A stretch of DNA of 64,000 bases. It comes from Spirosoma validum. GTDB taxonomy: Bacteria; Bacteroidota; Bacteroidia; Cytophagales; Spirosomataceae. Below are positions 8,185-17,274 of this stretch, piece after piece; position 1 is the stretch's first letter, and each line of letters begins with the position of its first letter. The DNA lies in contig NZ_JACXAA010000008.1 of assembly GCF_014699035.1 (NCBI RefSeq), positions 62,001-126,000 on the forward strand. Direction: 5' to 3'. Under the pieces are notes generated by a model. The model did no database searches and was not told where the DNA came from. It was given only the letters and a program-made list of their open reading frames with translations. The translations under genes were made by a program, and so were the position numbers.

Positions 8185-9624
8185 ATGAAATTATCATTTC
8201 TGGGGGCGGCCCGGCAGGTAACGGGTAGTATGTATCTGCTGGAATTGGAGGATGATTACCGCATCCTCATTGACTGTGGTTCCGATCTGGAACGGTCCGG
8301 TCCACGGGATGCCAACGGTCAGACAGCCCCCGTCGTTACTCATCCGGGATTTTTTCCGTTTGAGGCTTCAAGTATCAATTTAGTTCTGTTGACTCATGCC
8401 CACGTGGATCATTCGGGCAATCTGCCCAATCTGTTTCGCGAAGGCTATGAAGGCCAGATTCTGTGTACTGAACCCACGTTTGCCCTAACCAACGTATTAC
8501 TGAAAGATGCGGCTTCGTTGAACCAGAAACGGATCAACGAACTGAATGCCAGTAAAAAACAGCGTGTAAAGGACCGGCAGTCGCAAATGCAGAAAGACTT
8601 GTTTCTGGATAAACAAGTCCGCGATGCCATGGAGAACGTAGTGCCGATTGGTTTCAACCGCAAGTTTCGGGTTACTGATGGGGTAGACGTTACGTTCATT
8701 CCAGCAGGTCACCTGCTGGGGGCAGCCCATATCGTGATTAACGTAGTGGAAAACGGTGAGCGGAAAAGCATCTGCTTTTCGGGCGACATCGGCCGCAAAA
8801 ACTATCCTTTATTGGTTGATCCGGCGCCTGTACCTTCGGTGGATTATCTAATTTGTGAGAGTACCTACGGTAACCGGCTCCATGAACATACCATGTCGCC
8901 CGAAGATGCACTGGCGGATATTATTCAGCGGACGTGTATCGACATTCCCGGAAGGCTAATCATTCCCTCATTTAGTGTTGGCCGAACGCAGGCGCTGCTT
9001 TACACACTGAATCGACTCTATACCGAACGCGATTTTCCGCCGATCAAAGTGTTTTCAGATAGTCCGATGGGATACGAAAGCACGAAGATTTATATGCAGC
9101 ACGTCAAGATGTTAAACGGCGAGGCTAAAGAATTCTACAAGGAAAACGAAACGCTGTTTGATTTCGAGAATTTCCAGTTTCTGGAATCATCCAAAGCCAG
9201 TAAGGCCGTGTCGAACTATGGCGAACCCTGTATTATTATTTCCTCGTCGGGCATGGTGCAGGGTGGCCGGGTTGAGTACCACGTCGCTGAGAATATCAGC
9301 AATCCATACGCAACCATTCTGATTATAGGTTACTGCGCCGAAGGAACGCTTGGCTGGCGGTTATTAAACGGGCAGCAAACCCTTAGCATCAAAGGCAAAG
9401 ACCATCAGGTGCTGGCCAACATTGAAAAAATAGATGTATTTAGCGGTCATGGTGACCGAAGTGATCTGATTAATTTTGTGGGCATGCAATCGCCTGAAAC
9501 GCTTAAATCGGTTTTCCTGGTACATGGCGAATACGAGAGCATGGAGTCCTTTAAGGATACGTTAGCCGAAGAAGGATACCCACAGGTAATTATTCCAAAA
9601 AAAGGCGAAAGCTTTGAACTATAA
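8185..9624 (+). CDS. Metallo-beta-lactamase/beta-CASP fold RNA-processing hydrolase
   Basis: 479 residues, resembling the CPSF73/YSH1-type exonucleases found across bacteria. The zinc-binding HxHxDH is HAHVDHSG, near residue 73. Later metal ligands appear in the GHLLGAAH and SGDIG segments. The beta-CASP insert includes [25 protein letters not shown] and the C-terminal HGEYESM. These motifs point to a single-strand RNA nuclease rather than a lactamase. It begins at 8185 with the strand-forming [16 protein letters not shown] long purine/pyrimidine inverted repeat follows before accA. Substrate in the cell is unknown. Confidence 0.9.
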   Translation: MKLSFLGAARQVTGSMYLLELEDDYRILIDCGSDLERSGPRDANGQTAPVVTHPGFFPFEASSINLVLLTHAHVDHSGNLPNLFREGYEGQILCTEPTFALTNVLLKDAASLNQKRINELNASKKQRVKDRQSQMQKDLFLDKQVRDAMENVVPIGFNRKFRVTDGVDVTFIPAGHLLGAAHIVINVVENGERKSICFSGDIGRKNYPLLVDPAPVPSVDYLICESTYGNRLHEHTMSPEDALADIIQRTCIDIPGRLIIPSFSVGRTQALLYTLNRLYTERDFPPIKVFSDSPMGYESTKIYMQHVKMLNGEAKEFYKENETLFDFENFQFLESSKASKAVSNYGEPCIIISSSGMVQGGRVEYHVAENISNPYATILIIGYCAEGTLGWRLLNGQQTLSIKGKDHQVLANIEKIDVFSGHGDRSDLINFVGMQSPETLKSVFLVHGEYESMESFKDTLAEEGYPQVIIPKKGESFEL

Positions 9625-9630
9625 GGAGTA

Positions 9631-9708
9631 AAGGGAAGAAAGGGAGGAAGGGGAAGAAAGAAATAGATACTTTTCTCCCTTTCTTTCCCTTCCTCCCTTT
9701 CTTCCCTT
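9631..9708. repeat. Polypurine/polypyrimidine inverted repeat
   Basis: Arms 9631-9660 (all purine) and 9679-9708 (all pyrimidine) match at 29 of 30 positions. The block GGAGGAAGGGGAAGAAAG recurs in the repeat near 38953. It fills the gap between the beta-CASP gene and accA and ends six bases before the accA ATG, so it could act as terminator and also influence accA initiation. Confidence 0.85.
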
Positions 9709-9713
9709 CTTTT

Positions 9714-10682
9714 ATGAGAACATACCTCGATTTTGAAAAACCCATTGCCGACCTTGAAGCGCGGCTGGAAGAGACCAAAAAACTAGCTCAAACCAGTAAT
9801 GTTGATGTCAGCGAAGCGGTAAATGTTCTGGAACAGAGCATTGACAAACTGCGCCGGGAAATTTTTCAAAACCTCACGCGCTGGCAACGTGTCCAATTGT
9901 CGCGTCATCCCGATCGCCCCTATACGCTCGATTACATATCGCTTATGTGTAATCAGTTTGTTGAACTACATGGCGACCGCACTGTGCGTGATGACCCGGC
10001 TATGGTCGGTGGTTTCTGCGAACTAGGCCGCAACGGCGGACCGGACCAGACCGTCATGATTATTGGCCAGCAGAAGGGACGTAATACCAAGCAGCGCCAA
10101 TATCGAAACTTCGGCATGCCAAATCCGGAAGGGTATCGGAAAGCGTTACGTCTGATGAAGCTGGCCGAGAAGTTCAATAAACCGATCATTACGATGATCG
10201 ACACACCAGGGGCTTTCCCGGGTCTGGAAGCTGAGGAGCGCGGCCAGGGTGAGGCTATTGCCCGTAATCTCAAAGAAATGTTCATGCTGACGGTGCCTGT
10301 CATTTGCATCATCATCGGCGAGGGGGCTTCGGGTGGGGCACTGGGAATTGCCATTGGCGACAAAGTGCTGATGCTCGAAAATACCTGGTATTCCGTAATC
10401 TCGCCCGAAAACTGTTCGACAATTCTCTGGCGGAGCTGGAATTTCAAAGAACAGGCGGCTGAGGCTATGAAACTGACAGCCCGCGATATGCAACTAAATA
10501 AGCTGGTAGACGACATTGTTGAAGAACCAATCGGTGGTGCGCATAACGACCATCAGGCTATGGCTAACCATCTGAAAACCGTTATCCTCGACGCATTGGC
10601 TGAACTAAGCGCGATTGATCCGCAGGAACGTATTGAGCAACGGATTGATAAATTCTGCTCGATGGGCGTCGTTGTCGAGTAA
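9714..10682 (+). CDS. accA: Acetyl-CoA carboxylase carboxyltransferase subunit alpha
   Basis: Transfers the carboxyl group from biotin to acetyl-CoA to make malonyl-CoA, the first step of fatty acid synthesis, as an alpha2beta2 complex with AccD. 322 residues is standard. The start [20 protein letters not shown] is the family N-terminus, and [35 protein letters not shown] and [10 protein letters not shown] are all diagnostic carboxyltransferase motifs. accD is not in the window. No abnormality apart from the very short distance to the upstream inverted repeat. Confidence 0.98.
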   Translation: MRTYLDFEKPIADLEARLEETKKLAQTSNVDVSEAVNVLEQSIDKLRREIFQNLTRWQRVQLSRHPDRPYTLDYISLMCNQFVELHGDRTVRDDPAMVGGFCELGRNGGPDQTVMIIGQQKGRNTKQRQYRNFGMPNPEGYRKALRLMKLAEKFNKPIITMIDTPGAFPGLEAEERGQGEAIARNLKEMFMLTVPVICIIIGEGASGGALGIAIGDKVLMLENTWYSVISPENCSTILWRSWNFKEQAAEAMKLTARDMQLNKLVDDIVEEPIGGAHNDHQAMANHLKTVILDALAELSAIDPQERIEQRIDKFCSMGVVVE

Positions 10683-10721
10683 TAGGAACCATAATGGTTT
10701 TATCGCTTGAGTTCTTCCTAT

Positions 10722-10737
10722 AAGTCTCCTTAGACTT
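10722..10737 (+). terminator. Small hairpin after accA
   Basis: AAGTCT-CCTT-AGACTT is a 6-bp stem with a 4-base loop followed by CTTT, 40 bases past the accA stop. A weak terminator candidate. Confidence 0.4.
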
Positions 10738-10784
10738 CTTTACCGGCGAGCGTTTACCCAGTTTCTAACTGCTGTTTTTGTTGT

Positions 10785-11957
10785 ATGATTGAAAAAAAAC
10801 TGCCACAGATTTATTATGGCTTAATTACAGTTACCTTTTTTATATTACTCTATTTTTCTATAACCCTGCTGGCAAGAGGAGATGAAGGTGGAGCCTATCT
10901 GCCAACGTTCCAGCAAGCGTACGAGAAATGGCCTGCTTTGGATATGAGTCCTTACTGGGCTGTCTCGTCTTTCTATCTGTGGATTATTGATGGCATTTTA
11001 TATGGCTTAGCCAGTCTAGGGCTTCTGGGTGATTACTTACTGCTAATTGGACGTGTCTTTTCTTTACTCTGCTGGCTGATTTTAGTGTGCACACACGCTA
11101 CGTCGGGTAAATACAAAGCGATGGCTATTCTATTTAATCCCTACGTATTAATTTATGCCAGTCGTGCTCACCCGCTTTTGCCGGCGATTTTACTTTTTTA
11201 TCTCTTCTGGATACTAATCCGTCAAAATAAAAAAATCGGGCTTCTCTTTTTATTGTTTGCTGTTAATTTTCAGGTTTTCACCGGTGGAGCGATTGGCTTG
11301 TTTATGCCTAAATTTCCGCTTGTTAGAAAAGAAGTGTTGCGCGTTATAGGTTTCGGTATCGTGGCTATTTCTGGCGTGCTGATTACCTGGTATACCTGGG
11401 GTGGTGTTTATCCTGTAAAATTTATCAATCACACGTTTTTTCAACATCAACACGTAAACGGAAAGCCGTCCTTTGGGTATCCATTTACGGTATTTATGCT
11501 GGCAGGAAGCACCATATGGTTAGCCGGAAACAGAACCATTAACGAGATTAAACAGCACCAGGCCTATTCATGGGCAGTAATTGCCTTCATGATTATTGCT
11601 GCCATTGCTCTTTACTTTATGGCAAACATTGTCGCGATTGCGCGTGAAGCCAGCCAGGTAATTCTGGGTAATCACTATCAGATCGGATGGATACTGCTAT
11701 ACACTTTAATTGGGTTAGGCTGGCTGCGCGTTCACCGCGACCACTATCCGCTAATTTTCGGATTACTGGGGTCGGCCATATTATTAATCACGCTTCCCTA
11801 TCTTTACGAGCGGATTTCCATCTTTGCGACGATAGCTCCCTGCTTAATCTGGTGCGGTCTTTCAAAAAATGAAGATCAGCAGCATCGTCTTCTGTTACCT
11901 GTATGCTCTCTATTTGTGATGGGGGCTATTCTGTACCAGATGTATGGGTCACTTTGA
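10785..11957 (+). CDS. Polytopic membrane protein of unknown function
   Basis: 390 residues with about ten hydrophobic helices and short loops; no signal peptide beyond the first helix (IYYGLITVTFFILLYFSITLL). The overall plan resembles GT-C-type membrane glycosyltransferases or mannosyltransferase-like proteins, but no clear catalytic motif is seen. A conserved-looking loop after the first helix carries acidic residues (ARGDEGGAY), where GT-C enzymes often keep theirs. The next gene, 18 bases downstream, encodes a dolichol-phosphate-mannose-synthase-like GT2, a partner that would supply a lipid-linked sugar donor. That pairing is the main functional hint. AT-richer than its neighbours. Confidence 0.75.
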   Translation: MIEKKLPQIYYGLITVTFFILLYFSITLLARGDEGGAYLPTFQQAYEKWPALDMSPYWAVSSFYLWIIDGILYGLASLGLLGDYLLLIGRVFSLLCWLILVCTHATSGKYKAMAILFNPYVLIYASRAHPLLPAILLFYLFWILIRQNKKIGLLFLLFAVNFQVFTGGAIGLFMPKFPLVRKEVLRVIGFGIVAISGVLITWYTWGGVYPVKFINHTFFQHQHVNGKPSFGYPFTVFMLAGSTIWLAGNRTINEIKQHQAYSWAVIAFMIIAAIALYFMANIVAIAREASQVILGNHYQIGWILLYTLIGLGWLRVHRDHYPLIFGLLGSAILLITLPYLYERISIFATIAPCLIWCGLSKNEDQQHRLLLPVCSLFVMGAILYQMYGSL

Positions 11958-11975
11958 TTTAATTTTAGCTAACCA

Positions 11976-12686
11976 ATGAAACTATCCATAATAGTACCTG
12001 CCTATAATGAAGAAAAAACCATTGAAAGAATATTAAAAAAATTAGTTGATATCCAATTGCCGAGTCAGGTTGAGAGGGAAATAATTGTTATTAATGATTC
12101 GTCGAAAGATAACACAGAAAGCGTCGTCACGAATTTTATTCGTTTAAACCCTTCGGCAGAAATCAAGTACGTAGCACATGCCGTCAATCAGGGGAAAGGG
12201 GCTGCTTTACATACCGGCATTCAGAAAGCAAGCGGTGATTATCTAATCGTTCAGGATGCTGATCTGGAGTATGATCCGGAAGAATTTAACATTTTATTGA
12301 AGCCTGTTCTCGATGGATTTGCTGATGTCGTATATGGCACGCGGTTCATGGGCGGGAACGCGCATCGCATCCTGTTTTTCTGGCATACGATTGGGAACAA
12401 ATTCCTGACGTTCTTGAGTAATATGTTTACGAATCTGAATCTAACGGATATGGAAACATGCTACAAATTATTTCGATCCGATCTGATCAAAAACATACCT
12501 CTAAAAGAAAAACGATTCGGCTTCGAGCCGGAAGTGACGGCCAAAATTTCTAAAGTTCCGGGTATACGTATCTACGAAGTGGGCATATCTTATTATGGCC
12601 GAACTTACGAGGAGGGAAAAAAAATAAACTGGAAAGACGGTTTTAGAGCCATCTATTGCATCATTCGGTACGGTCTGCTCGGTTGA
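11976..12686 (+). CDS. Family 2 glycosyltransferase, dolichol-phosphate mannosyltransferase-like
   Basis: 236-residue GT-A enzyme with the classic N-terminus (LSIIVPAYNEEKTIERIL) and nucleotide-binding VINDSSKDNT. The metal-binding DxD-like motif is QDADLEYDP and the acceptor region carries TDMETCYKLFR. The latter two are typical of polyprenyl-phosphate mannose/glucose synthases. There is no C-terminal membrane anchor. It lies directly after the polytopic protein and is probably co-transcribed with it. Sugar and acceptor cannot be read from the sequence. Confidence 0.9.
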   Translation: MKLSIIVPAYNEEKTIERILKKLVDIQLPSQVEREIIVINDSSKDNTESVVTNFIRLNPSAEIKYVAHAVNQGKGAALHTGIQKASGDYLIVQDADLEYDPEEFNILLKPVLDGFADVVYGTRFMGGNAHRILFFWHTIGNKFLTFLSNMFTNLNLTDMETCYKLFRSDLIKNIPLKEKRFGFEPEVTAKISKVPGIRIYEVGISYYGRTYEEGKKINWKDGFRAIYCIIRYGLLG

Positions 12687-12701
12687 TTTCGAGTGTCAAT
12701 C

Positions 12702-13661
12702 TTAACGGGTAGTCGTACTGCTTCCGGAAGGACTCACTGCGGCTAAAGCTTTGCTTACTTTTTCGTAAAAGACAGGTACCTTTTGTCGTGGATCACCTTT
12801 GCCCAGCGTTTCAATGGGTAAATACCCCCGATAGCCAGATTCGCGCACAATTCTCATGATTCTGTTCAGATCCGTTTCTGTTTCCCGACCATCGACAAAC
12901 AGGTTTTCTTTGAGCTGCCAGGTAGCTGCATACGGAGCCACGCGGGCAATCTGCCCGTAAGGGTCCCCGATTTTAAAGCTGCCAATGTCCAGATTAACGG
13001 CCAGCCATTCGGAATTAACCTGATTTATGATCTCGAGGATATCATCAGCCGTTCGGATAAAATCAGCGTGATTTTGTAGAACAATCAGTACTCCTTGCTT
13101 AGCGGCATAATCCGCACACTCGCGAAGGGCATCGACAACCCAGGCAGTAACTTCTTTGCGATTGTATCCGGCAGGCAATTCTTTTCCCGTACCAGCGAAG
13201 ACACGTAGCACCGGCGCTCCTAAGCGGGCAGCCAGACCCGTCCACTGTCGGACGAGTTCGATCTCAGCTTTCCGACGGGTCAGGTCGGGTAAGGTAAAGT
13301 CATTACGTACCCCCGTCCCACTGATGTCGAGGCCCAGCCGAAAAGCTTTTCGCTTGATCTGATAAACATAGTTATCATCAGGCAACGTTGGGTACTTTGG
13401 AAAGTAATACCCTGTCGGATCAACGGCATCGAAGCCAAGTTCGGAACAAAACGTGAATACCTGTTCGAGCGTCATCTGGCCGCTCATCAGAGGCTCATTG
13501 AATGAATAGAGGTTACAGCTTAACCGGAGCGGGCCTGACTTATCGTTTCCTGCATTCGTTATTGATCGCCTATCTAACGTAGTGCCTGCGGTTGCCACGA
13601 GGGGTATACCGGCAACTGCGGATTTAAGAAAAGCTCTACGGTCTGGCTGAAGGTTTCGCAT
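12702..13661 (-). CDS. Sugar phosphate isomerase/epimerase-like protein with Tat-type signal
   Basis: 319 residues of the AP-endonuclease-2/xylose-isomerase TIM-barrel superfamily. The N-terminus carries a Tat-like signal (DRRAFLKSAVAGIPLVATAG), so the protein is probably exported. Barrel motifs include LGFDAVDPTGYYFPKYP near 70-90, LRVFAGTGKELP, QNHADFIRTADD and NLDIGSFKIGDP. The acidic and His residues at strand ends are the presumed metal ligands. YLPIETLGKGDPRQKV closes the fold. Exported isomerase-like proteins of this type are common in Bacteroidota and usually act in carbohydrate breakdown; the substrate is not known. Convergent with the GT2 gene, only 15 bases apart. Confidence 0.87.
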   Translation of the reverse strand: MRNLQPDRRAFLKSAVAGIPLVATAGTTLDRRSITNAGNDKSGPLRLSCNLYSFNEPLMSGQMTLEQVFTFCSELGFDAVDPTGYYFPKYPTLPDDNYVYQIKRKAFRLGLDISGTGVRNDFTLPDLTRRKAEIELVRQWTGLAARLGAPVLRVFAGTGKELPAGYNRKEVTAWVVDALRECADYAAKQGVLIVLQNHADFIRTADDILEIINQVNSEWLAVNLDIGSFKIGDPYGQIARVAPYAATWQLKENLFVDGRETETDLNRIMRIVRESGYRGYLPIETLGKGDPRQKVPVFYEKVSKALAAVSPSGSSTTTR

Positions 13662-13890
13662 GCATATATAAAGCTATCGTAAGCGTGTTTCTACTAATTT
13701 ATTGAGTAACGATTTTTTATTAACACGCTGATTGTTAATCATATAAATGTTTATAGAGACACGTGGATTTATACCTTAATAAGCAAGCTCTGATTTTTTG
13801 GATAGAAGGAACAATTCATCCGATTTAACGTGTAAAATGCTGGCACTCGATTGCGCTACTCATTTTTTATTTTGTCAGAGAATCTAATCT

Positions 13891-13898
13891 TATCTTTG
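13891..13898 (+). promoter_or_regulatory. -7 box for the HAD phosphatase gene
   Basis: TATCTTTG matches TAnnTTTG 38 bases before the ATG at 13937. A TTTG at 13871-13874 is a possible -33 box, although the 16-base spacer is short. Confidence 0.45.
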
Positions 13899-13936
13899 GC
13901 TTCCAGTTTATAGATGGCCTGATCTGAACGTAGCGA

Positions 13937-14578
13937 ATGGATTCTGTACTCAATAAAGCAACGCTGAAAAATCTCATTTTTGACCTTGGCGATGTCATCA
14001 TCCCCATTGACCTGACGGCTCCCGTTCGAAACTTTGCCATGCTGGCGAACCTGCCTGAAGATGAAGTACGAGCCATCTGGAAACAACACGACATCTTTAA
14101 GCATTATGAAACTGGCCTGATTGACGACGAAGCTTTCCGGGGACACGTTCGGCGACTGCTTAAGAATGATTCATGGGCGGATGAAGTCATTGATACAGCC
14201 TGGAATACAGTCCTGCTCGATTTACCCGTCGAACGCATCGAACGTATCAAAGAGTTGAAAGCGAACCATCGTTTGTTTCTATTGAGCAACACTAGCCCCA
14301 TTCACATTCGGCGGGTTAACCAGGTATTGACGAACATGAATCAGCCAACGTTAGAAAATCTCTTCGAACGGGTAATTTATTCCTACGAAGTTAAGCTGAT
14401 GAAACCGTCACCAGAAATCTACCAATACGTATTAAATGAAGCTGGCCTAAACGCTAAGGAAACGGCCTTCTTCGACGATAATGCTGCGAACATTCAGGCC
14501 GCAACCGCGTTAGGCATTCAGGGCGTACATGTGCAGCCGCCAAAAACAATTGTCGATTATCTGAAAGATCTGGTGTAG
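13937..14578 (+). CDS. HAD-superfamily hydrolase, YihX-like phosphatase
   Basis: 213 residues, Rossmann-like HAD fold. Motif I is NLIFDLGDVIIPID, with the nucleophile Asp in FDLGD. Motif II is LLSNTSPIH, the motif III Lys sits in KLMKPSPEIYQ, and motif IV is FFDDNAANIQAA. Length and order match the YihX/alpha-D-glucose-1-phosphate phosphatase subgroup, but substrate range in this subgroup is broad. The stop codon lies in the left arm of an inverted repeat. The M50 protease gene follows in the same direction after that repeat. Confidence 0.9.
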   Translation: MDSVLNKATLKNLIFDLGDVIIPIDLTAPVRNFAMLANLPEDEVRAIWKQHDIFKHYETGLIDDEAFRGHVRRLLKNDSWADEVIDTAWNTVLLDLPVERIERIKELKANHRLFLLSNTSPIHIRRVNQVLTNMNQPTLENLFERVIYSYEVKLMKPSPEIYQYVLNEAGLNAKETAFFDDNAANIQAATALGIQGVHVQPPKTIVDYLKDLV

Positions 14579-14631
14579 TGCGGGTGGAAACCTGTACTGC
14601 CAATCATATAGCGGGTTTCCACCCGTACTAC
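14575..14631. repeat. Inverted repeat between HAD and M50 genes
   Basis: Arms 14575-14592 and 14614-14631 match at 17 of 18 positions (GTAGTGCGGGTGGAAACC and its partner). The HAD stop codon is inside the left arm and the M50 ATG is five bases after the right arm. It resembles the repeat at 6431 in its GTAG...CTAC ends. Confidence 0.75.
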
Positions 14632-14635
14632 ACGC

Positions 14636-15787
14636 ATGAATCCACGTACCCGAATGTACCTCCTGCATGGAGGTCTTTTTTTGATTACCCTCATTACCAC
14701 CACATTGTCTGGAGCCGAGTGGATGTTTGGTCGGTTGTTTATTCCATTTGAGGGTATGAAGCCCTTAGGCTGGGACGAATTTATCGCAGGCTTTCAGTTC
14801 TCAATACCTTTTCTGTCTATTCTGACCGTCCATGAGTTTGGCCATTATTTTACGGCCAAAGCGAACCGGGTACGCGTTACGTTGCCCTATTACATTCCGA
14901 TGTGGCTGGGCATTGGACAAAGCATTGGTACGTTGGGCGCGTTTATCCGCATTCAGGATTACATCAACAGTCGCCGAAAATATTTTGACATTGGTATTGC
15001 TGGTCCGTTGGCCGGGTTTGTCCTGGCGCTGGTTGTGTTATGGTATGGGTTTACGCACCTGCCACCACCAGAGTTTATCTTTACTATCCACCCCGAATAT
15101 CAGAAATGGGGCCTTGACTACGGAAAATATGCGTACCAGAACTTGCCTGAAGGGGGTGCCGTGGGCTTGGGAGACAATTTACTATTCAACTTTTTCAAAA
15201 CCTACGTAGCCGACCCTGCCCGTGTGCCGCACCCCTATGAAATGATTCACTATCCATACGTATTGGCGGGGTATCTGGCCTTGTTCTTCACGTCGCTCAA
15301 TCTGATTCCGATCGGGCAATTGGATGGAGGACATATTCTATATGCACTTATTGGCCGTAAGCAATTTAGCTGGGTAGCCCCAGTCTTGTTTACTGGTTTT
15401 GCCTTTTACGCCGGTCTGGGTATGTTCAAACCAACCGACTTTGCGGTGCTATCCGATGAAGCATTTTTCTCGGAGTTAGGCTCGTTTGCCTTATACGTTG
15501 TCTTTCTGTTTCTGGCTTTTTCGCGCATCAGCGAAAATCGTATGACGTCGCTGCTCATAACGCTTAGCGTTGTCGTGGGGCAACTACTACTATCATGGCT
15601 CCGGCCCGATTGGGAAGGGTATTCCGGGTTTATGATCTTTGTGTTTGTATTGGGCCGTTTCCTGGGCATTTACCATCCTGAAACAGAATTGGAAGAACCT
15701 TTAGATCTAAAGCGGCAGGTGCTGGGATGGATCGCCCTGCTTGTTTTTGTCCTTTGTTTTAGTCCGCGACCTTTCCTGATTTCATAG
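14636..15787 (+). CDS. Site-2-protease family (M50) membrane metalloprotease
   Basis: 383-residue integral membrane protein with the zinc motif HEFGH (residues 66-70) in a membrane helix. The third ligand is in NLIPIGQLDGGHILY near residue 229. At least eight hydrophobic segments are visible. This subgroup is widespread in Bacteroidota and cyanobacteria and is thought to cut membrane-embedded substrates such as anti-sigma factors. The next genes encode a sigma factor and a membrane anti-sigma-like protein, which makes a link conceivable, but a gap of about 130 bases and the lack of further evidence leave it as speculation. Confidence 0.92.
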   Translation: MNPRTRMYLLHGGLFLITLITTTLSGAEWMFGRLFIPFEGMKPLGWDEFIAGFQFSIPFLSILTVHEFGHYFTAKANRVRVTLPYYIPMWLGIGQSIGTLGAFIRIQDYINSRRKYFDIGIAGPLAGFVLALVVLWYGFTHLPPPEFIFTIHPEYQKWGLDYGKYAYQNLPEGGAVGLGDNLLFNFFKTYVADPARVPHPYEMIHYPYVLAGYLALFFTSLNLIPIGQLDGGHILYALIGRKQFSWVAPVLFTGFAFYAGLGMFKPTDFAVLSDEAFFSELGSFALYVVFLFLAFSRISENRMTSLLITLSVVVGQLLLSWLRPDWEGYSGFMIFVFVLGRFLGIYHPETELEEPLDLKRQVLGWIALLVFVLCFSPRPFLIS

Positions 15788-15914
15788 CCGATATATACCG
15801 TTCGATAAAGTCGAGTGTTGACGTAGACTAAATGAGGAATTTAGGTGCCAAGTCCCTAAAGAATTCCTAATAATCATTATCTTACAGTCTCATAATGACT
15901 TGCTTATTCATTCT

Positions 15915-16496
15915 ATGGGACTTTTTTCCAGACAGCCGTCCGATGCTGATCTGATCGCGGGTATACAGACCGGTGGCACCCAGCGTCGGCTTTATGAAAA
16001 TAAGTTATACGAAAAATACCAATATCTAATTACAGATGGTACGCGGAAGCATCGCCTGACTGAAGACGAATGCGCTAGTGTCTACTCCGATACCATGCTG
16101 ACGGCCTTTGATAATATCACTAAAGGTCAGTTTGAAGGGCGTTCGAGCCTTAAAACGTATCTATATCAAATATTTACGAACAAATGTGTTGACGCAATTC
16201 GAAAAAAGACGACTAATCGAAGTAGCGTCCACGATGCCTTCTCGCTCGATGATTCGCTGATGCAGTTGCCCGATGAGTCCCGGTCAATAGTGCAGACGCT
16301 CATTGCCCAAAGTGACTTCGAACGGCTGCAGCTGTATTTACGTGAGTTGGGTGAGAAATGTCGCGCCATGATTTTATCCTGGGGCGAAGGCTATTCCGAC
16401 GACGAGATTGCGCAGGCGATGGGCTATAATTCAGCTGCTGTTGCAAAAACCAGCCGATTACGATGCTTGGAAAAATTACGTGAACGTTTTTCGTAA
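15915..16496 (+). CDS. ECF-like RNA polymerase sigma factor
   Basis: 193 residues. Region 2 carries an RSSLKTYLYQIFTNKCVDAIRKK-type segment for -10 recognition, and region 4 has the helix-turn-helix GYSDDEIAQAMGYNSAAVAK with RCLEKLRERF. The frame extends back to a TTG at 15900, but the ATG at 15915 (MGLFSRQPSDADLIAGI) fits the family start. It is followed by a membrane protein gene six bases later, a subtilisin-like protease and a TPR-CHAT protease, all on the same strand. It likely directs transcription of that cassette when released by the downstream anti-sigma-like protein. Confidence 0.88.
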   Translation: MGLFSRQPSDADLIAGIQTGGTQRRLYENKLYEKYQYLITDGTRKHRLTEDECASVYSDTMLTAFDNITKGQFEGRSSLKTYLYQIFTNKCVDAIRKKTTNRSSVHDAFSLDDSLMQLPDESRSIVQTLIAQSDFERLQLYLRELGEKCRAMILSWGEGYSDDEIAQAMGYNSAAVAKTSRLRCLEKLRERFS

Positions 16497-16502
16497 ACTA
16501 CG

Positions 16503-17255
16503 ATGAAAACTGATCTGGAAACGATTGAAAACTATTTAACTGGTCAACTCCCGTCCGACGAACGAGCCCAGTTTGAAGCTACGCTACGTACCGACCCCGA
16601 CGTAGCGAATGCCGTGGCGTTTTACCTGATGACAAAGCAGGTCGCTCAGGATGAAGCCCGTGAGCAGCGCCGAACTGAACTGGATGCGTTACGTACGAAG
16701 AATGTACCCGTCCGTCCACTGTGGAGTGCTCCAATGCGCTGGGCCGCAGCTGCCAGTGTAATTGTCCTGCTAGGATTAGGCTGGGTTTTCTTTCGCCCAA
16801 CAGACTCAACCGTTATGGCAAGCCGGCTGGCTGATGAATACGTAGCAGAACATTTTAGGCAATTACCACTGACTATGGGAGGAGGTCCCTCTGGTTCCAG
16901 TTCGGAGGATAGTGTAAAAACAGCCGTTAGCTTGTTCAACGATGGGAAGCTTGCTCAAGCAGAACTCATATTCCAGGACGTGTTGACCCGCCAGCCAAAT
17001 ATGGATAGTGCCTTGAAATATGCGGGGATTGTTTCCCTCCGGCAGGGAAATTACGACAAAGCCATTACGTTATTCCACCGTCTGAGCCAACAGCCCGATT
17101 TGGTGGCGAACCCCGGCACGTTCTATGAAGCGCTGGCCCATTTGAAACGCGGACAACCGTTGGATAAAAGCCAGGCTGAAAAATTGCTTGAAGAAGTGAT
17201 TAACAAGAACTTGGAGGGAAAGCAAGAGGCTGAAGTTCTGCTTAATCAGTTATAA
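16503..17255 (+). CDS. Membrane anti-sigma-like protein with TPR region
   Basis: 250 residues in three parts. An N-terminal acidic helical part (LETIENYLTGQLPSDERAQF) resembles anti-sigma zinc-finger-like domains but lacks the His/Cys cluster. One membrane helix follows around 80-97 (WAAAASVIVLLGLGWVFF). The periplasmic part has TPR-like repeats (ALKYAGIVSLRQGNYDKAITLFHRL). Position directly after the sigma gene and this topology make it the probable partner that holds the sigma factor at the membrane. No canonical binding motif proves this. Confidence 0.75.
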   Translation: MKTDLETIENYLTGQLPSDERAQFEATLRTDPDVANAVAFYLMTKQVAQDEAREQRRTELDALRTKNVPVRPLWSAPMRWAAAASVIVLLGLGWVFFRPTDSTVMASRLADEYVAEHFRQLPLTMGGGPSGSSSEDSVKTAVSLFNDGKLAQAELIFQDVLTRQPNMDSALKYAGIVSLRQGNYDKAITLFHRLSQQPDLVANPGTFYEALAHLKRGQPLDKSQAEKLLEEVINKNLEGKQEAEVLLNQL

Positions 17256-17274
17256 ATGTTTAAGGTCCATTCAC

